Of a stretch of 64,000 nucleotides of DNA, positions 45,705 through 57,397 are shown one piece after another (position 1 is the first letter of the stretch; each line of letters opens with the position of its first letter). Source of the DNA: Paguma larvata (Eukaryota > Chordata > Mammalia > Carnivora > Viverridae); NCBI GenBank assembly GCA_030068075.1, contig CM057842.1, positions 43,486,659 to 43,550,658 of the forward strand, read 5' to 3'. The notes under the pieces were generated by a model. That model worked only from the letters and a program-made list of their open reading frames with translations, did no database searches and was not told the origin of the DNA. Both the position numbers and the translations under genes were made by a program.

Positions 45705-46364
45705 CTACTTTTTTTCATTTTCTATTGGTCACATGGACCTATCCTGATAGTCTCTGAGTGAAGGAACACAAAGAAATAAATACCTGGATGTGGGAATCAC
45801 TGTGGAATCTTGGAGGCTGGCTGATCTCACTGTTATGGTAAGAATTAAATAAAATACTGCACACAAACTGATTAACCTAGTCTCTGGTATATGACAAAGG
45901 CTCAATTAGTGGTTAAGTCTAAATAAGATCTTCATGATTCTTCCATTATGAGAACTTAAGTGTCCAATTATTATTAAATATTTTCAATATTACTGTTATT
46001 ACTGTCATCTATTTACCAAAGACTTTAGCATTATAGTAATTGTGATGATTAGCAGAAAATGTCTCCTTGTGGGAGATTAACCCACACCACCAAACACAAG
46101 TCCTCTTAGTGTGGTAGTTGAGAGAAGTACTTGGGAATTGTACCCACTAGTCATCCATGCTAAAAGACACCACTCGCTAAATCTTACCCATACATCGAGG
46201 CCCTTCCTTAATTTAACCCAGAAAGCAATAAACTTTGCTTTGCCCTTGCCAGTGTATACAGAGTCTTAATGAAAGAGAGAGAGAGAGAGACAGAAAAAGA
46301 GACACAAATAGAAAGAAAAACTTAGAGAAAATAAAAATTATATTCTAGTCTTCCATTATTTCTT
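45705..46364. other. Unassigned stretch with a short (GA)n tract
   Basis: No gene. A (GA)n run lies at 46274-46290. The rest is AT-rich without a recognised repeat. Confidence 0.4.
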
Positions 46365-46515
46365 TAAGGCAGTAGGAAGTATCATTTTTATCTTATTTCA
46401 TAAATCAGGAAACTAGGCCTCAGGGAAATGAGGTCACCTGCTCGAGTTCTGCCAGAAAATCAGATGAAGGGTCAAAATTGAACCCCAGTGTTTGACATGC
46501 TGTGTTCACAGTGTT
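46365..46515 (-). repeat. MIR SINE
   Basis: Complement of MIR: 'atttcataaatcaggaaact', 'aggcctcagggaaatgaggt', 'cacctgctcgagttctgcca', 'aaaattgaaccccagtgttt', 'gacatgctgtg'. Confidence 0.8.
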
Positions 46516-48594
46516 TTTCTCTTCCTTATCTGTAACCTGGACGCTAACGAGAGCCTGGTTTAATAAGGGCGCTCTGCTAGAGAGGGCACGTTGTCCTTTT
46601 TTTTTTTTTTTTTGTCACTACTTTAATAATGAAAGAACCAGAAAACTTATGTAGAAATCACTAATATAAACCTCATCTTAATGTTATTGATGATGGGAAC
46701 TCTTAGAAAGATAAAAAGCAACTTAAAATCATAAAAGTAGCTTCCCTCTCACAGGTAGGTTTAGAAGAATTGGTCCTTTTTTCCAAGAAAAGAATGTGAC
46801 TGGTGACACTTTGTATTCTGAAGGATTGAAAGAAGAGCTATTCAGTCCCCAGGGGAAATAAAAGAAATCAGGGAGTAAATGCGGACAACAGTCATGAGTT
46901 CTAGAAGGAGCAAGGAGTAAATGATCTGAACTCAGAGCTCTTGGGTTGACTTGCAGTCTGGTACGGCTACGTGTGTCTAAGTTCAAAGGGGTGATGGAGT
47001 TCATACGGCCCTGGGCCACCACCTTGAAATTAGCCCGCTTATAAAACCTAAGTCTATCATGAGTTTTTAGGCCTGACCCTCAAAAGGTTTTACTAGACCA
47101 CTGTCGTCACTGTGGTTGATGGCTGATCCTAACGCTACTAGTTGTCAGCTAGACATTGTCCTTACTTCTGTCCTTTGGGCTCATTCTACAAGGCTAGCTT
47201 CTCTTCAGTTCTCAGTACTTCTTCCCATGATATAGGAGGAACACGGGGACTCAGAAGCTGATTCTGAAACCCAAGCAATGATTAATGCTTTGAAGATTCA
47301 AATATAATTCTCAGGGGTCAAGGAGATCAGTTCTTCTAAAACACCTAAATCTTGTGCCTTTTCTTCCACTGGTCTGTTTTCACAGCCACAGCTTCGTTCT
47401 GATTCTTTACCTTGCTTTTATGGATCCAAACATTACCATGGCCCTTTTCACCTACAGAGAAATTAGCATCAGTGGAGGCAAGAGTTTAAACTTGCCCTGA
47501 CTTTTTGAGAAGAGTAGGTGGGTGGTATCCCTGTGTATTGATCTTGTTGCAAGAAACAACACAGGGCTTTCTTAAATAACTTCAAATCAAGAATTTTTGT
47601 TATGTTCACACAAGCATCTGGCTGCCCATGACTTGAGTTGCTTTCTAAGTGGAAAAGAGGAGCCAAATCCCTCTCCTCTTGCTCCCAATGGATTGCCTCA
47701 CTTTGTCCTGAGAAATCCCAGAGGTGCAGTGCAGGTGGACTGCTATGGTAGTTGCTGAGTGGTGGTGCAATACACGGTCTTGTTTTATCTCTGAAAACAC
47801 AGTCCCCAAAGCCACAATACAAACATTGTGGAATTTCTCACCCTTGTCTGTAAATGAGGCTGAACCATTCCTGAGCCTGCTAACATTTTCTGTAAACTGA
47901 AGTGCATCTCTGTCCTCACCAAACAATTTCTTCCTTTTCAAGCGCTGAAGTGTGAAAAGGGACACTTTATTTCATTGCAAAATGAACAGCAAGGAAATAG
48001 AGAAATGTGATTAAAATTTAATTGAACACAGGTAGGAATTAAGACATCCCACACCATCAGTTTATAGCCTGCATTGAAGAGGAGAAAAATAAATGAAAAC
48101 AAAACAAAAACTCACTACAACTCAGCTGGAAAACTGTTGGGACACTTTACTAAATTAATCTCTTGTTATCGTCCCTGCCCTTGATAACAGAAAGTATGGT
48201 ACAATATACTGTGATACTCTGGGGTTGGGCTGGGGATTAACAGGTGTCATTTTCTTGTCAATGTGATTATTTGTGTGTTTCTTATACATAACTAAGCTCA
48301 AAAGCCTAAGGTGACTACTTCCTCTACCTTTTATCTTCTGAGCCTTATGGAACCAAATATCAAAGATGATCCAATCAGCTTTAACCAAGACAAAACAAAA
48401 GACCTACCGTGTTCTACCTAAAGTTTCCATAGCAACTCCAGATCCTGAGCAAGGATTATACAATGAAAAGAAATGTGGCTCAGTTGCAATGGATCCTCAT
48501 GATTCAATAGGTATTAAAAATATTTTGCCTGAAATGGACCAGGAAATTCTATCTCATAGACCGACAGGAGGCAGTTGCTAACTGGCCTAGGCCA
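46516..48594. other. Long unassigned stretch
   Basis: About 2 kb without repeats or genes I can defend. It has a T17 run near 46597-46613. Overlapping minus-strand frames at 47469-47822 (117 codons) and 47645-47965 (106 codons) occupy different frames of the same DNA and show no domain. Confidence 0.4.
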
Positions 48595-48830
48595 AGGGCT
48601 GCAGAGTCAGCAGATCTGTCTTTGAATTTAGTCTAAGAAATTTATCTCCTAGAAAGCTAACTTGAAGATAATTTATTTAATCTCTCTGAGGTGCAGTTTC
48701 CTCATCTGTAAACACAATTAAAAAGCATGGCGCCGAAAATACTGCTGTGAGGACTATGTGAGACAAGGTATTTAAAGTCTTAGTGCAGTGCCTAGCATGT
48801 AGTACAGGCTCAAGAAATGCAAATAAGAAT
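48595..48830 (+). repeat. MIR SINE, long copy
   Basis: Sense MIR over most of its length: 'agggctgcagagtcagcaga', 'tctgtctttgaatttag', 'ctctctgaggtgcagtttcc', 'tcatctgtaaacacaattaa', 'gctgtgaggactatgtgaga', 'cagtgcctagcatgtagtac', 'aggctcaagaaatgcaaat'. Confidence 0.9.
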
Positions 48831-48894
48831 TGTTTCAGGAAAAACGAAACAAAAATCACAAATAAAAAGAGTTCTTCCAGGAACATGTGCCTGC

Positions 48895-48990
48895 GAAGGT
48901 GAAGTGACCTACCCAAAGTCACACAGCTGAGGAGCAGGGAGGATTAGCAGTAGAAACCACATCTCTATATTCCTAGACTATGATCATTTC
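48895..48990 (-). repeat. MIR-type fragment, reverse
   Basis: 'gaagtgacctacccaaagtc' and 'acacagctgaggagcaggga' are the complement of the MIR 'ctgtgtgaccttgggcaagt' core. It faces the preceding sense MIR. Confidence 0.7.
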
Positions 48991-50369
48991 TTATTGATCT
49001 GTACAGATAGATGCTGTGCATGAAGTGAGTCTTTCTAGACCACTGGTTTCCCAAAACACAACTATCTTAAAATATACGTATGCGAATAATTTGAGCTTGA
49101 GTTCAGAGTTACCAGACCAGAAAGTATTTTTTCAAAAAGGTTCCCTTTTGATTCTCATGAAACCCCTCTATTACTATTGATTGGGAAGAGAGACAGGGGC
49201 CTCCCAGGTGAGAAAGAACAGCTTGAGCAGGGTACAGGTTTAATGCTGTGTAATGGCAGTCAGAGAACCTGTAAGAATATGTGGCTTGGAGCAGAGGGTA
49301 CCTGTCTGGAGCTCTTGGAAACTGTGACCAAATGGTCAAGTGGAGCCACACTAGATAGCCAAAATCTTCTAGGTATTATGATGGGCAAAAGAACTGTACA
49401 ACCTTAAGAACATGAGAAAATGTAGTATTTTACCTAATCCATGGTTTACTGAGTTGGATGGAAACACCAGTCAAAAGCATACCAGAGGGGGGAAAAAAGT
49501 ATACCAGAGAAATGCTAAAACCAATGAAGTGATCAATTTGGGTAGCCTCCAGACCTATCTGCCAAAGAAGTATCAGGTAAGGTATGACCTGAATTAAGAC
49601 ACTTGGGCTACACATCCTTTCTCCCTTTTTGACTTACCATGTCCTTGATAGAGCAATTATCAATAGTGTTTGCTCACAGAACCCAATTAGTATGTTAAGC
49701 TGAAATCATGGATCATTATGCGACCATGAGTAATTTCTAAAAGCATGGAATAAGATTATAGTTTCTTTAGAGGATACACTTATTTCGACTCCTGAAATAT
49801 TTTGAATTAAGTACAGAAATGTTTATAAGACAAAAAGTAGTAATATTTTTTAGTAAAAGGGTCTGTGCATTTGGTATTTTATATGATTTGGTATTTTACA
49901 TAATTGTAATGTTAAAAAGAATTTGACCTACTAAGGTAGCCTTATAATTCCACTATAACATGGGCAAATGAGCAATTGATAGAGAGTTGGGATTTCAAGT
50001 TGAAATCTTACTACATTTTTATATGGTACTGGAACACTTAAGATAACTTAAAGTTTACCACAATTACACATTTAATTTGTTAGATGCATGAGGACAGTTT
50101 AAATGCACAGGAAACATGATCGAGGAAACTCAGGGGCTCTTCCCACAGTGACTTGGGATAAGACACATCAGAGTAAATCCCACTGGGTTCCTTGATTAGG
50201 AGTAGGAGGCATGATGTTCAGCTTTTCCAGGCCATTCGAGATTCACTAAAAGAGGTCCCAGAAGTAGATAGGAGTCTGGCTGGGGCCCCTGTTGAGGATT
50301 CTCTGTAGCAGAATCAAGAATATGTTTGAGTGGTCATTGCAGAGTGGTTGGCTTGTGCCAAAATGAAAT
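48991..50369. other. Unassigned, non-coding stretch
   Basis: No gene or confident repeat. Frames at 49109-49351 (minus) and 49177-49407 (plus) overlap on opposite strands. Confidence 0.4.
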
Positions 50370-50525
50370 GAATAGCTAATTTTTATGAAAACTTACTATG
50401 AACCAGAGAGAAGGCTTTCTTCATATGGTATTATTCCATTTAATCTTTAGTATAACCCTGTTCCATATGTATGAATACGGTCTCTGTTTTGCAGATAAAA
50501 TATAAAAATAAAGTCACAAATGTTT
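50370..50525 (-). repeat. MIR SINE
   Basis: Complement of MIR: 'aaaacttactatgaaccaga', 'tccatttaatctttagtata', 'accctgttccatatgtatga', 'ctctgttttgcagataaaat'. Confidence 0.75.
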
Positions 50526-50559
50526 GTATAGGGGTTTATAATTTGCAATTTATGTCTCC

Positions 50560-50735
50560 TAATTTTTTTTCGAGTCTCATGAAATCCTCAAAATAAGGTG
50601 GGTATTCTTCCCAGTCTACAAAATGAAACTATATGGCTCAACTCAAGTTAAAAGATTGACCACCAAGCCTCTATGCCAAACTGGGCTAAACCCAAGACTT
50701 AAATCCTGTGTTTTCCCATGATATCTACTGCCTAT
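50560..50735 (-). repeat. MIR SINE, second copy
   Basis: Another reversed MIR: 'gtctcatgaaatcctcaaaa', 'taaggtgggtattcttccca', 'gtctacaaaatgaaactata', 'tggctcaactcaagttaaaa', 'cccaagacttaaatcctgtg'. Confidence 0.7.
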
Positions 50736-50939
50736 TTATTAAAACATCTGCTTTCTCACATTTCTTTTCTTCACCGCAAAAATTCTTTTTTTTCCATTTG
50801 TTGTCCAATAATACATCATGGTACATTCATTAATGAATGCATTCCTCACCTTTGCACACCACACTCCCACACTGTCTATATCTGGACCCACCTGATAAAA
50901 TAAATCAAGTTTGGCTCTTCCCAACCCAATTCCATTCAT

Positions 50940-51870
50940 GTGCTCAGGCTCTGGATCACACCCCTTTGGCTTTCTCTAGCATGTAGGTGTTCTCACTCTA
51001 CTATGCTCTCAATGGTGACCTTTTTACTGGATCATTCCTATGAGTCTATCAACAGGCTCTAGTATCTCCCATCTTTAAAACTCCTTCCTTGAATCCATGT
51101 CTTTCTCCAGTACCTGACCCCTCCTCATATACTTTCAGAATCAAACTTATCAAAAGAGTTCCCTATACACATTGGCTCCACTTTCTCATCTCCATTCTTT
51201 CTTCATCCCACTCCAGTCTGGGCTCTTCCTAACCTCTCTAAAGAAACTTCCCTTGCCAATAGTATTTCACCTCCACTTTGCCAAGTCTAATGGATACTTG
51301 CCTCTCTTCATCTTAGTTTATCAGCAACAAATAAACTGGGTGAATAATATGTTTCTTTTCTCTTGGTTTGTGTGATCCCATGCTCTGTGAGTTTTTTCTT
51401 TATCCCACTGGATGCTCTTTTTTATTCACCTTAGTGCTGCTCCTCCTCCGTAAGATCCCTAAATGTAGTTTTTCAGTGTTCTGCTAAGGTTCCTCAATCT
51501 TCTATGCTGTCACTGTGAATTAATCTTTTCCCATGGTTTTAAATATGCCCATATTCTGGCCACTCCCAGATTTATATCTCTAATCCCAGACCTCTTTCCT
51601 AAACTTTGGATCCTCATCTCCAATTGTTGAGATGATATTTACTCTTAAAGATCTCTAGTATCTGAAAATAAATAAATCTTTAAATGAACTATTGACTCTC
51701 AATCTAAACATGTTCTTTCCACTTTCTTATGTCACTTGTTTAAAGCATTCTGACATTATCATCATCATGTACTCAATTGCCCGTAGCAGAAACCTACAGC
51801 AAATCTTATTACTATTGCTTCCAAAAGAAATCTCATACTTATCTTCTTTGTTTCTCCTTTAGACTAGTAT
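50940..51870 (+). mobile_element. L2 LINE, internal segment
   Basis: Sense L2 text with many substitutions: 'gcatgtaggtgttctcactc', 'gtctttctccagtacctgac', 'ccctcctcatatactttcag', 'cactttgccaagtctaatgg', 'atcttagtttatcagcaaca', 'atggttttaaatatgcccat', 'cccagatttatatctctaat', 'cccagacctctttcctaaac'. It encoded part of the L2 reverse transcriptase; now non-coding. Confidence 0.7.
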
Positions 51871-52043
51871 TCTGTCAAGCAATGATGATGGATCATTAAA
51901 TAAGAAAAAAATTTTTGGAGGGAAGAACACTGTTATAAAACATTCAAATTACATGTATGCTTCATACCTGTGCACTTGAATATCTAGTTTATAGACGAGT
52001 GGCATTAGTACAGTCTAGGAGCTTGTTAAAGTGTAGAGTCATG

Positions 52044-54783
52044 TAAATTCCTAGAAACATATAACCCACAAGAACTGAAGCAGGAAGAAATAGAAAATTT
52101 GAACAACATTGATTACCAGCAATGAAAGTACATCAGTAATAAAAAAAAAAACTCCCCCAAAATAAAAGTCCAGGACAAGACAGCTTCACAGGTGAATTCT
52201 ACCAAACATTTTGAGAAGAGTTAATATCTATTCTTCTCAATCTATTCCGCCCCCCCCCCGCAAAGAAAAAAGCAGAAGGAAAGCTTCCAAATTCATTCCA
52301 TGAGCCTAGAATCATCCTGATACCAAAGCCAGGTGAAAACACCACTAAATAAGAGAACTATAGGCAGATATCTCTCATGAACACAGATAAAAAAACTTCA
52401 ACAAAATACTAACAAGCCAAATTCAAAAATACGTTTAAAAAGATCATTCACCATGATCAAGTAGGATTAATTCTCAGAATTCAAGAGTGGTTCAGCAATC
52501 AACACAATACATCACATCAATATGAGAAAAAGTACAACATCTGTTCATGATTAAAAAAACTCTCAGAGAACATATCTGAAAATACTAAAGACCTTACACA
52601 AAAAACATATAGATAACATCATACTCAATGGGGAAAAACCGAAAGCTTTTCCCCTAAGGTCCAGAACAAGACAAGGTTGCCCACTCTCACCACTTTTATT
52701 CAACGTAGTACTGGAAGTTCTACCCACATTAATCAAACTACAAAAAGATATTTAAAAAAAGCATACAAATCAGTAAGGAAAAAGTAAAACTTTCACTCTT
52801 TACAGATTACATGGTACTATATATATAAAATCCTAAAGATGCCACCATAAAACTACTACGACTGATAAATTCAAAAAGTTTCAGGATACAGTCTCAATGT
52901 GCAGAAATCTGTTGCATTCCTATATACTATTAGTGAAGCAGTAGAAAGCGAAATTAAGAAAACAATCCCATTTACAAGCACACCAAAATCAATAAAACAT
53001 TTAAGAATAAACTTAGCCAAAGAGATGAAAGACCTGTATTCTGAGAACTGTAACACTGATGAAAGAAATTAAAGATAACATAAAGAAATGGAAAGACATT
53101 CCATGCTCATGGATTGGAAGAATATTTTTAAAATGTCTATCTTACCTAAAGCAATCTATACTTTTAATGCAATCCCTATCAAAATACCTAGAACTAGAAC
53201 AAACAAAATTTATATAGAACTACACAGACCCTGAATAGCCAAAGCAATACTGAAAAGGAAAAACAAAACTGGAGGCATCACAATTCCAGACTCCAAGTTT
53301 TATTACAAACCTGTAGTAATCAAAACAGTATGGTACTTGCATAAAAATGGGCATATCAGATCAAAGGAAGAGAACAAAAAAACCAGAAATAAACCACAAT
53401 TATATGGTCAATTAGACTCTGACAAAGCAGGAAAGAGTAAACAATGAGAAAAAGGCAGTTTCTTCAACAAATGGTGCTGGGAAAAGTGGACTATATGCAA
53501 AAGAATAAAACTGAACCACTTTCTTACACTGTACACATAAATAAACTCAAAATGGATTAAAGACCTAAATATGAGACCTGAAACCATAAAAATCCTAGAA
53601 GAGAGCACAGGCAGTAATTTCTGTAACACTGACGATAGCAACATTTTTTCTAGATATGTCTCCTGAGGCAAGTGAAATAGAAACAAAAATAAACTATTGG
53701 GACTACCTCAAAATAAAAAGCTTCTGCACGGCAAACAGAAAAACTAAAAGGCAAGCTACTGAATGACAAAGATATTTGCATACGACATATCTGATAAAGA
53801 ATTAGTATCCAAAATACATAAAAAAGTGATACAACTCAACTCCCAAAATACAAATAATCCAATTAAAAACGGGCAGAGTACATGAAAAGACATTGCTACA
53901 AAGAAGACATACAGATGGCCAACAGACACATGAAAAAATGCTTAACATTGCTTACCATCAGGGAAATGCAAATCGAAACTACAATGAGATATCACCTCAC
54001 ACCTGACAGAATGGCTAAAATAAAAATTACAAGAAACAATTTTTGGCAAGGATGTAGAGAAAAAAGAACCCTTATCCACCCTTGGTGGGTAGGCAAACTG
54101 GTGGAACCACTGTAGAAAACTGTATGGAGTTTCCTCAAAAAATTAAAAATAAAACTACCCTATGATCCAGCAATTGCAGTATTAGGTATTTACCCAAAGA
54201 ATACAAAAATGAAAATTCAAAGGGATACATGCACTCCTATTTTTGTAGCAGGATTATTCATAATAGCCAAACTGTGAAAGAAGTCCAAGTGTCCATCAAC
54301 AGATGAATGGATAAAGAAGATGTGATATACATACATATACATATGTATGTATATGTAATATACATACATACATGGTGGAATATTACTCAGCTATAAAAAG
54401 AACGAAATCTTGCTATTTGCAATGACATGGATGTAGCTAGAGAGTACTAGGCTAAATGAAATAAGTCAATCAGAAAAAGACAAATACCCTATGATTTCAC
54501 TCATATGTGGAATGTGAAACAAAACAAATTAGCATAGGAAAAGAAAAGAGAGAGAAACCAAGAACCAGGCTCTTAACTATAGAAAATGAAACTGATGGTT
54601 ACCAGAGTGGTATTAGGTGGGGAAATGGTTGAGAGGTGAAGGGGATGAAGGGTATACTTATCATGATAAGCGCATGTGCAGAATTGCTGAATCACTATAT
54701 TGGATACCTGAAACTAATATAACACTCTATGTTAATTCTACTGGAATTAAAAAAGAATTTAAAATTTAAAAGAAAAAAAAATC
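52044..54783 (+). pseudogene. ORF2: L1-C: old 5'-truncated LINE-1 with decayed ORF2
   Basis: It begins inside ORF2, before the reverse transcriptase ('ggaagaaatagaaaatttga'), and runs through the 3' UTR to an A-rich tail near 54770. Recognisable blocks: 'agtccaggacaagacagctt' (SPGQD), 'agaacaagacaaggttgccc' (QGCP), 'cactctttacagattacatg' where the usual FADD reads FTDY, 'tggattggaagaatattttt', the C-terminal region at 53882-54115 (MANRHMKKC) and the carnivore 3' UTR 'ggatacctgaaactaatata'. Frameshifts and stops are frequent. A diverged duplication ('aaagtgtagagtcatg' at 52028-52043, 'aaaatgcagaatcata' at 54789-54804) bounds it. Non-functional. Confidence 0.9.
54318..54376. repeat. (ATAC/ATGT)n tract inside L1-C
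   Basis: 'atacatacatatacatatgt' and 'atgtatatgtaatatacata' form an alternating, partly palindromic expansion within the otherwise conserved L1 'gatgtggtatatatacaatg' position. Confidence 0.9.
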
Positions 54784-55179
54784 CCCAGAAAATGCAGAAT
54801 CATAGGCCTTACCCAGACCTATGGATTCTGAAGAAGAGGTTTAGGGATCTGTTTACTTGAGATCTCCAGGTGCTTATTATTCATGCTAGAACCTGAGAAC
54901 TAGTGGGCTATACTGTACCCTATGCTCAGAGAATCACTGATGACAAGTGCAGGCCTTCTACCTCAGTGGCCCTGGAACCAGTATCAGCATGTAGAAAAGT
55001 ACTGGAGGTGTCTGTGGCAAAGAATCTTAGCCCAAAACCATGCAGCATTTGTATACACCTTCAGGAGGCAGACTGGCAAAGTTAAACAGTGTGGCTTTGG
55101 AACCAGAGGAATATTTTTATGAAAACATAACACGCACAATGGTAAAACAAAACTCAAAGCGCGCAAAATGTCTACACAA

Positions 55180-55545
55180 ATGTTACATTTATTCCAAAGC
55201 TCCTACTTTCTTTCCCTAGAAACAACCCATGTTTTACATTTCTCAGTTATTCTGTCCAGAAATCTATGCAAACCTATTTATTATTCTCCCCTGCTTAAAC
55301 AAAATAAATTGTATCATATAAACTTCTGTGACATTTTTTCCCTGAAAATTGTTGCCACTGACACAGAGGTTTTTTGTTCTTCCTAATTGTTGCTCTGCTG
55401 AACTCATCTTTCTTATTTTAATTTACCTACTGTTGCCCATACAGGTTGCTCCTGAGTTTCTACTGTTAAAAGCGATGCTACAAAAGATATGCTTAGCCTT
55501 TGATATGCATGTGAATATATCTGTGGGATAAACATCTGCAAACAG
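55180..55545 (-). mobile_element. Ancient L1/HAL1-type fragment, reverse
   Basis: 'ctactgttgcccatacaggt', 'tactgttaaaagcgatgcta', 'gatatgcatgtgaatatatc', 'tgtgggataaac' are the reversed text of old L1/HAL1 3' regions. Very diverged. Confidence 0.55.
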
Positions 55546-56879
55546 TACTTGCCACCATGTTTGCCAGAGTCTCCTCATCTGTTTCTTTCCAGAGGCCATT
55601 ATAACTCTGTGGACTTCAGCTCTCCCTTCACACCATTAGATGTGAACCTTTGTTGATAAAGAAAACAACTCACTGAATGTGTGCCAGCTTCCGCAGTGTG
55701 TCATGAAATACACAATACAGATCAGGACAAGAGAGATGTTTATGAAGTTAGGGAAGGTAAAGTGATTAGTGTAAAACATCCCCAGTCATGGATGATAAGC
55801 ATTTACATCCCTTCTTTCTCCACGTTGCAATTGCTATTTGCCTTTTTATGACCATAAAACGGGGGTGGGGGGAAGCATTAATTTTCTTCTTCCTTTTGTT
55901 ATTGAACTCCAGATGTTTCTGAGAGTTCTACATTTCCTCATGTTTGTTTGTGACAAACATAAAGTATGGGTGGTTTCTGTTTGCAAGGTCTTTTTAAAAA
56001 ATAAACCTTTGTGTTTTTTACCTAGAAGTGAGCTCATGGAATTCTGCAGATAAACATATTCACATGCATATATACTGTCACAGACACATTGCCACTAAGA
56101 TTGTGTGAGAAAATTCCACTACAAGAGGGTAAGAGACAAGTTTTTCTTTGCCTCTTAGAAGATGGACGACTCCCTGACAAGGATTTTATTTTCATTGTAG
56201 TGGGCTGTCAGCGTGACCATTTATCATAGCCTGAATTAATAAGGAAAGAACAGAAGAAAGATGGCTTGCTGCCAAACAGCTTGGGGATGCTCCGGGCTGC
56301 ACAGATCAATCAGCTGGACACCCAGGCTATTGTCCGCTCATCAATTCATTTTCACTGAGTTTCAGAACAGATAACACCAGGCCTTTTTCTGAGGTATGAT
56401 CCTAAACTGACCTCCTATACTTGTTTTCCATTCCAACCTTTTATTCCCATAGGGTGCTCATCAAGGTGGCATATTGAGTTTAGATTAAGCTCCTCTGGAA
56501 ATCAACTAGGGTCAGAGCACTCCCCCTTTCCACTGCCCAGATGCAGAAAAGTCTTAATCTTTTGAAACTAATAGGCAAAAGAGCTTCACATCAAGCACAT
56601 CTGAGATGTGAAGGGAGTCCTTTATGGACTTGTGAGAACTTAATACATTAAAGAATAAATGCTTTCTAAGGTACTGGGAGACACATAGTCCAGAGGAAAA
56701 CTACAATATAGGTTCCAAAGGGCTGCTCTAATGGACATTCTGTTGTTTTCTGTTATCCAGAATGCATTCCCCTTTTGCCAAAAACTGTTTTCTGACGTTT
56801 TCTCAGCAAAGCATGCCACTGCCACTTTCAGATCTTATGCTTCTGATTGTGTTTCACCCTTATTTTTAGTGTTGAGTGA
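55546..56879. other. Unassigned stretch with a possible conserved non-coding block
   Basis: No gene. The part at 56160-56400 has balanced composition, no repeat signature, and homeodomain-like cores ('cctgaattaataagg', 'tcatcaattcattttcac'); it looks like single-copy regulatory DNA, by inference. A G-rich run lies at 55861-55873. Confidence 0.4.
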
Positions 56880-57257
56880 TCTGACTTTAGGTATGATGCT
56901 CATTCTCAGGTCACAGTGACTGGTTGATGAATGGACACATGACTCAACAGACCCAGTGAGACATAAATACAATTTCAAGGATTCATGAAATTTTTTTTTT
57001 GGTGGCTTCAATATAGTAACTATCTAAATGGCAAGTTACGTTACAGTTGAGAACTACTGCCAACATGGCAGAAGACTGGAATGAAAGAGAAATTGAAACC
57101 AGTCCTGATGAGATTATTTTATCAGCTGCATGAAGCTCCTTCTGAAGTTAGTATGACTCTGAATTAAGGCATACTAATCAAATATTCCCAAATTTTAAAA
57201 AGTCAGTTTGAATTGGGTTTCTATTATAATAAGAAGAATATTAACTAATATACACAA
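56880..57257 (+). mobile_element. Old LTR/MER-like element, same family as 36630-37200
   Basis: 'cacagtgactggttgatgaa', 'tggacacatgactcaacaga', 'atggcagaagactggaatga', 'ccagtcctgatgagattatt', 'gtcagtttgaattgggtttc' and 'gaatattaactaatata' give the 3' half of a recognisable dispersed repeat. The family name is not certain. Confidence 0.55.
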
Positions 57258-57397
57258 AATTTACTTGATTGGATTCTTGAATTAAGAGTTCTGAATTTTG
57301 AAACTGAAATGGTCCTCAAAGTTTCTTTTTGGACAGAATCTAATGGATTTTTCACCTGGAAATCAGAAAACAGGAAAGTATCATAGATAAACTTATG

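Larger units (their letters stand above)
51990..54905 (+). mobile_element. hAT MER5-type fossil split by L1-C
   Basis: The left half ('ggcattagtacagtctagga', 'gcttgttaaagtgtagagtc', to about 52043) and right half ('aaaatgcagaatcataggcc', 'ttacccagacctatggattc', 'gatctccaggtgcttattat', 'gcatgctaaa'-like end 'catgctagaacctgagaact', to 54905) join into one MER5-type hAT element once the L1 between them is removed. Confidence 0.65.

Noticed and set aside
47469..47965. Two overlapping minus-strand frames of 117 and 106 codons
   Set aside because: They share DNA in different frames and show no family resemblance; expected by chance in 64 kb.
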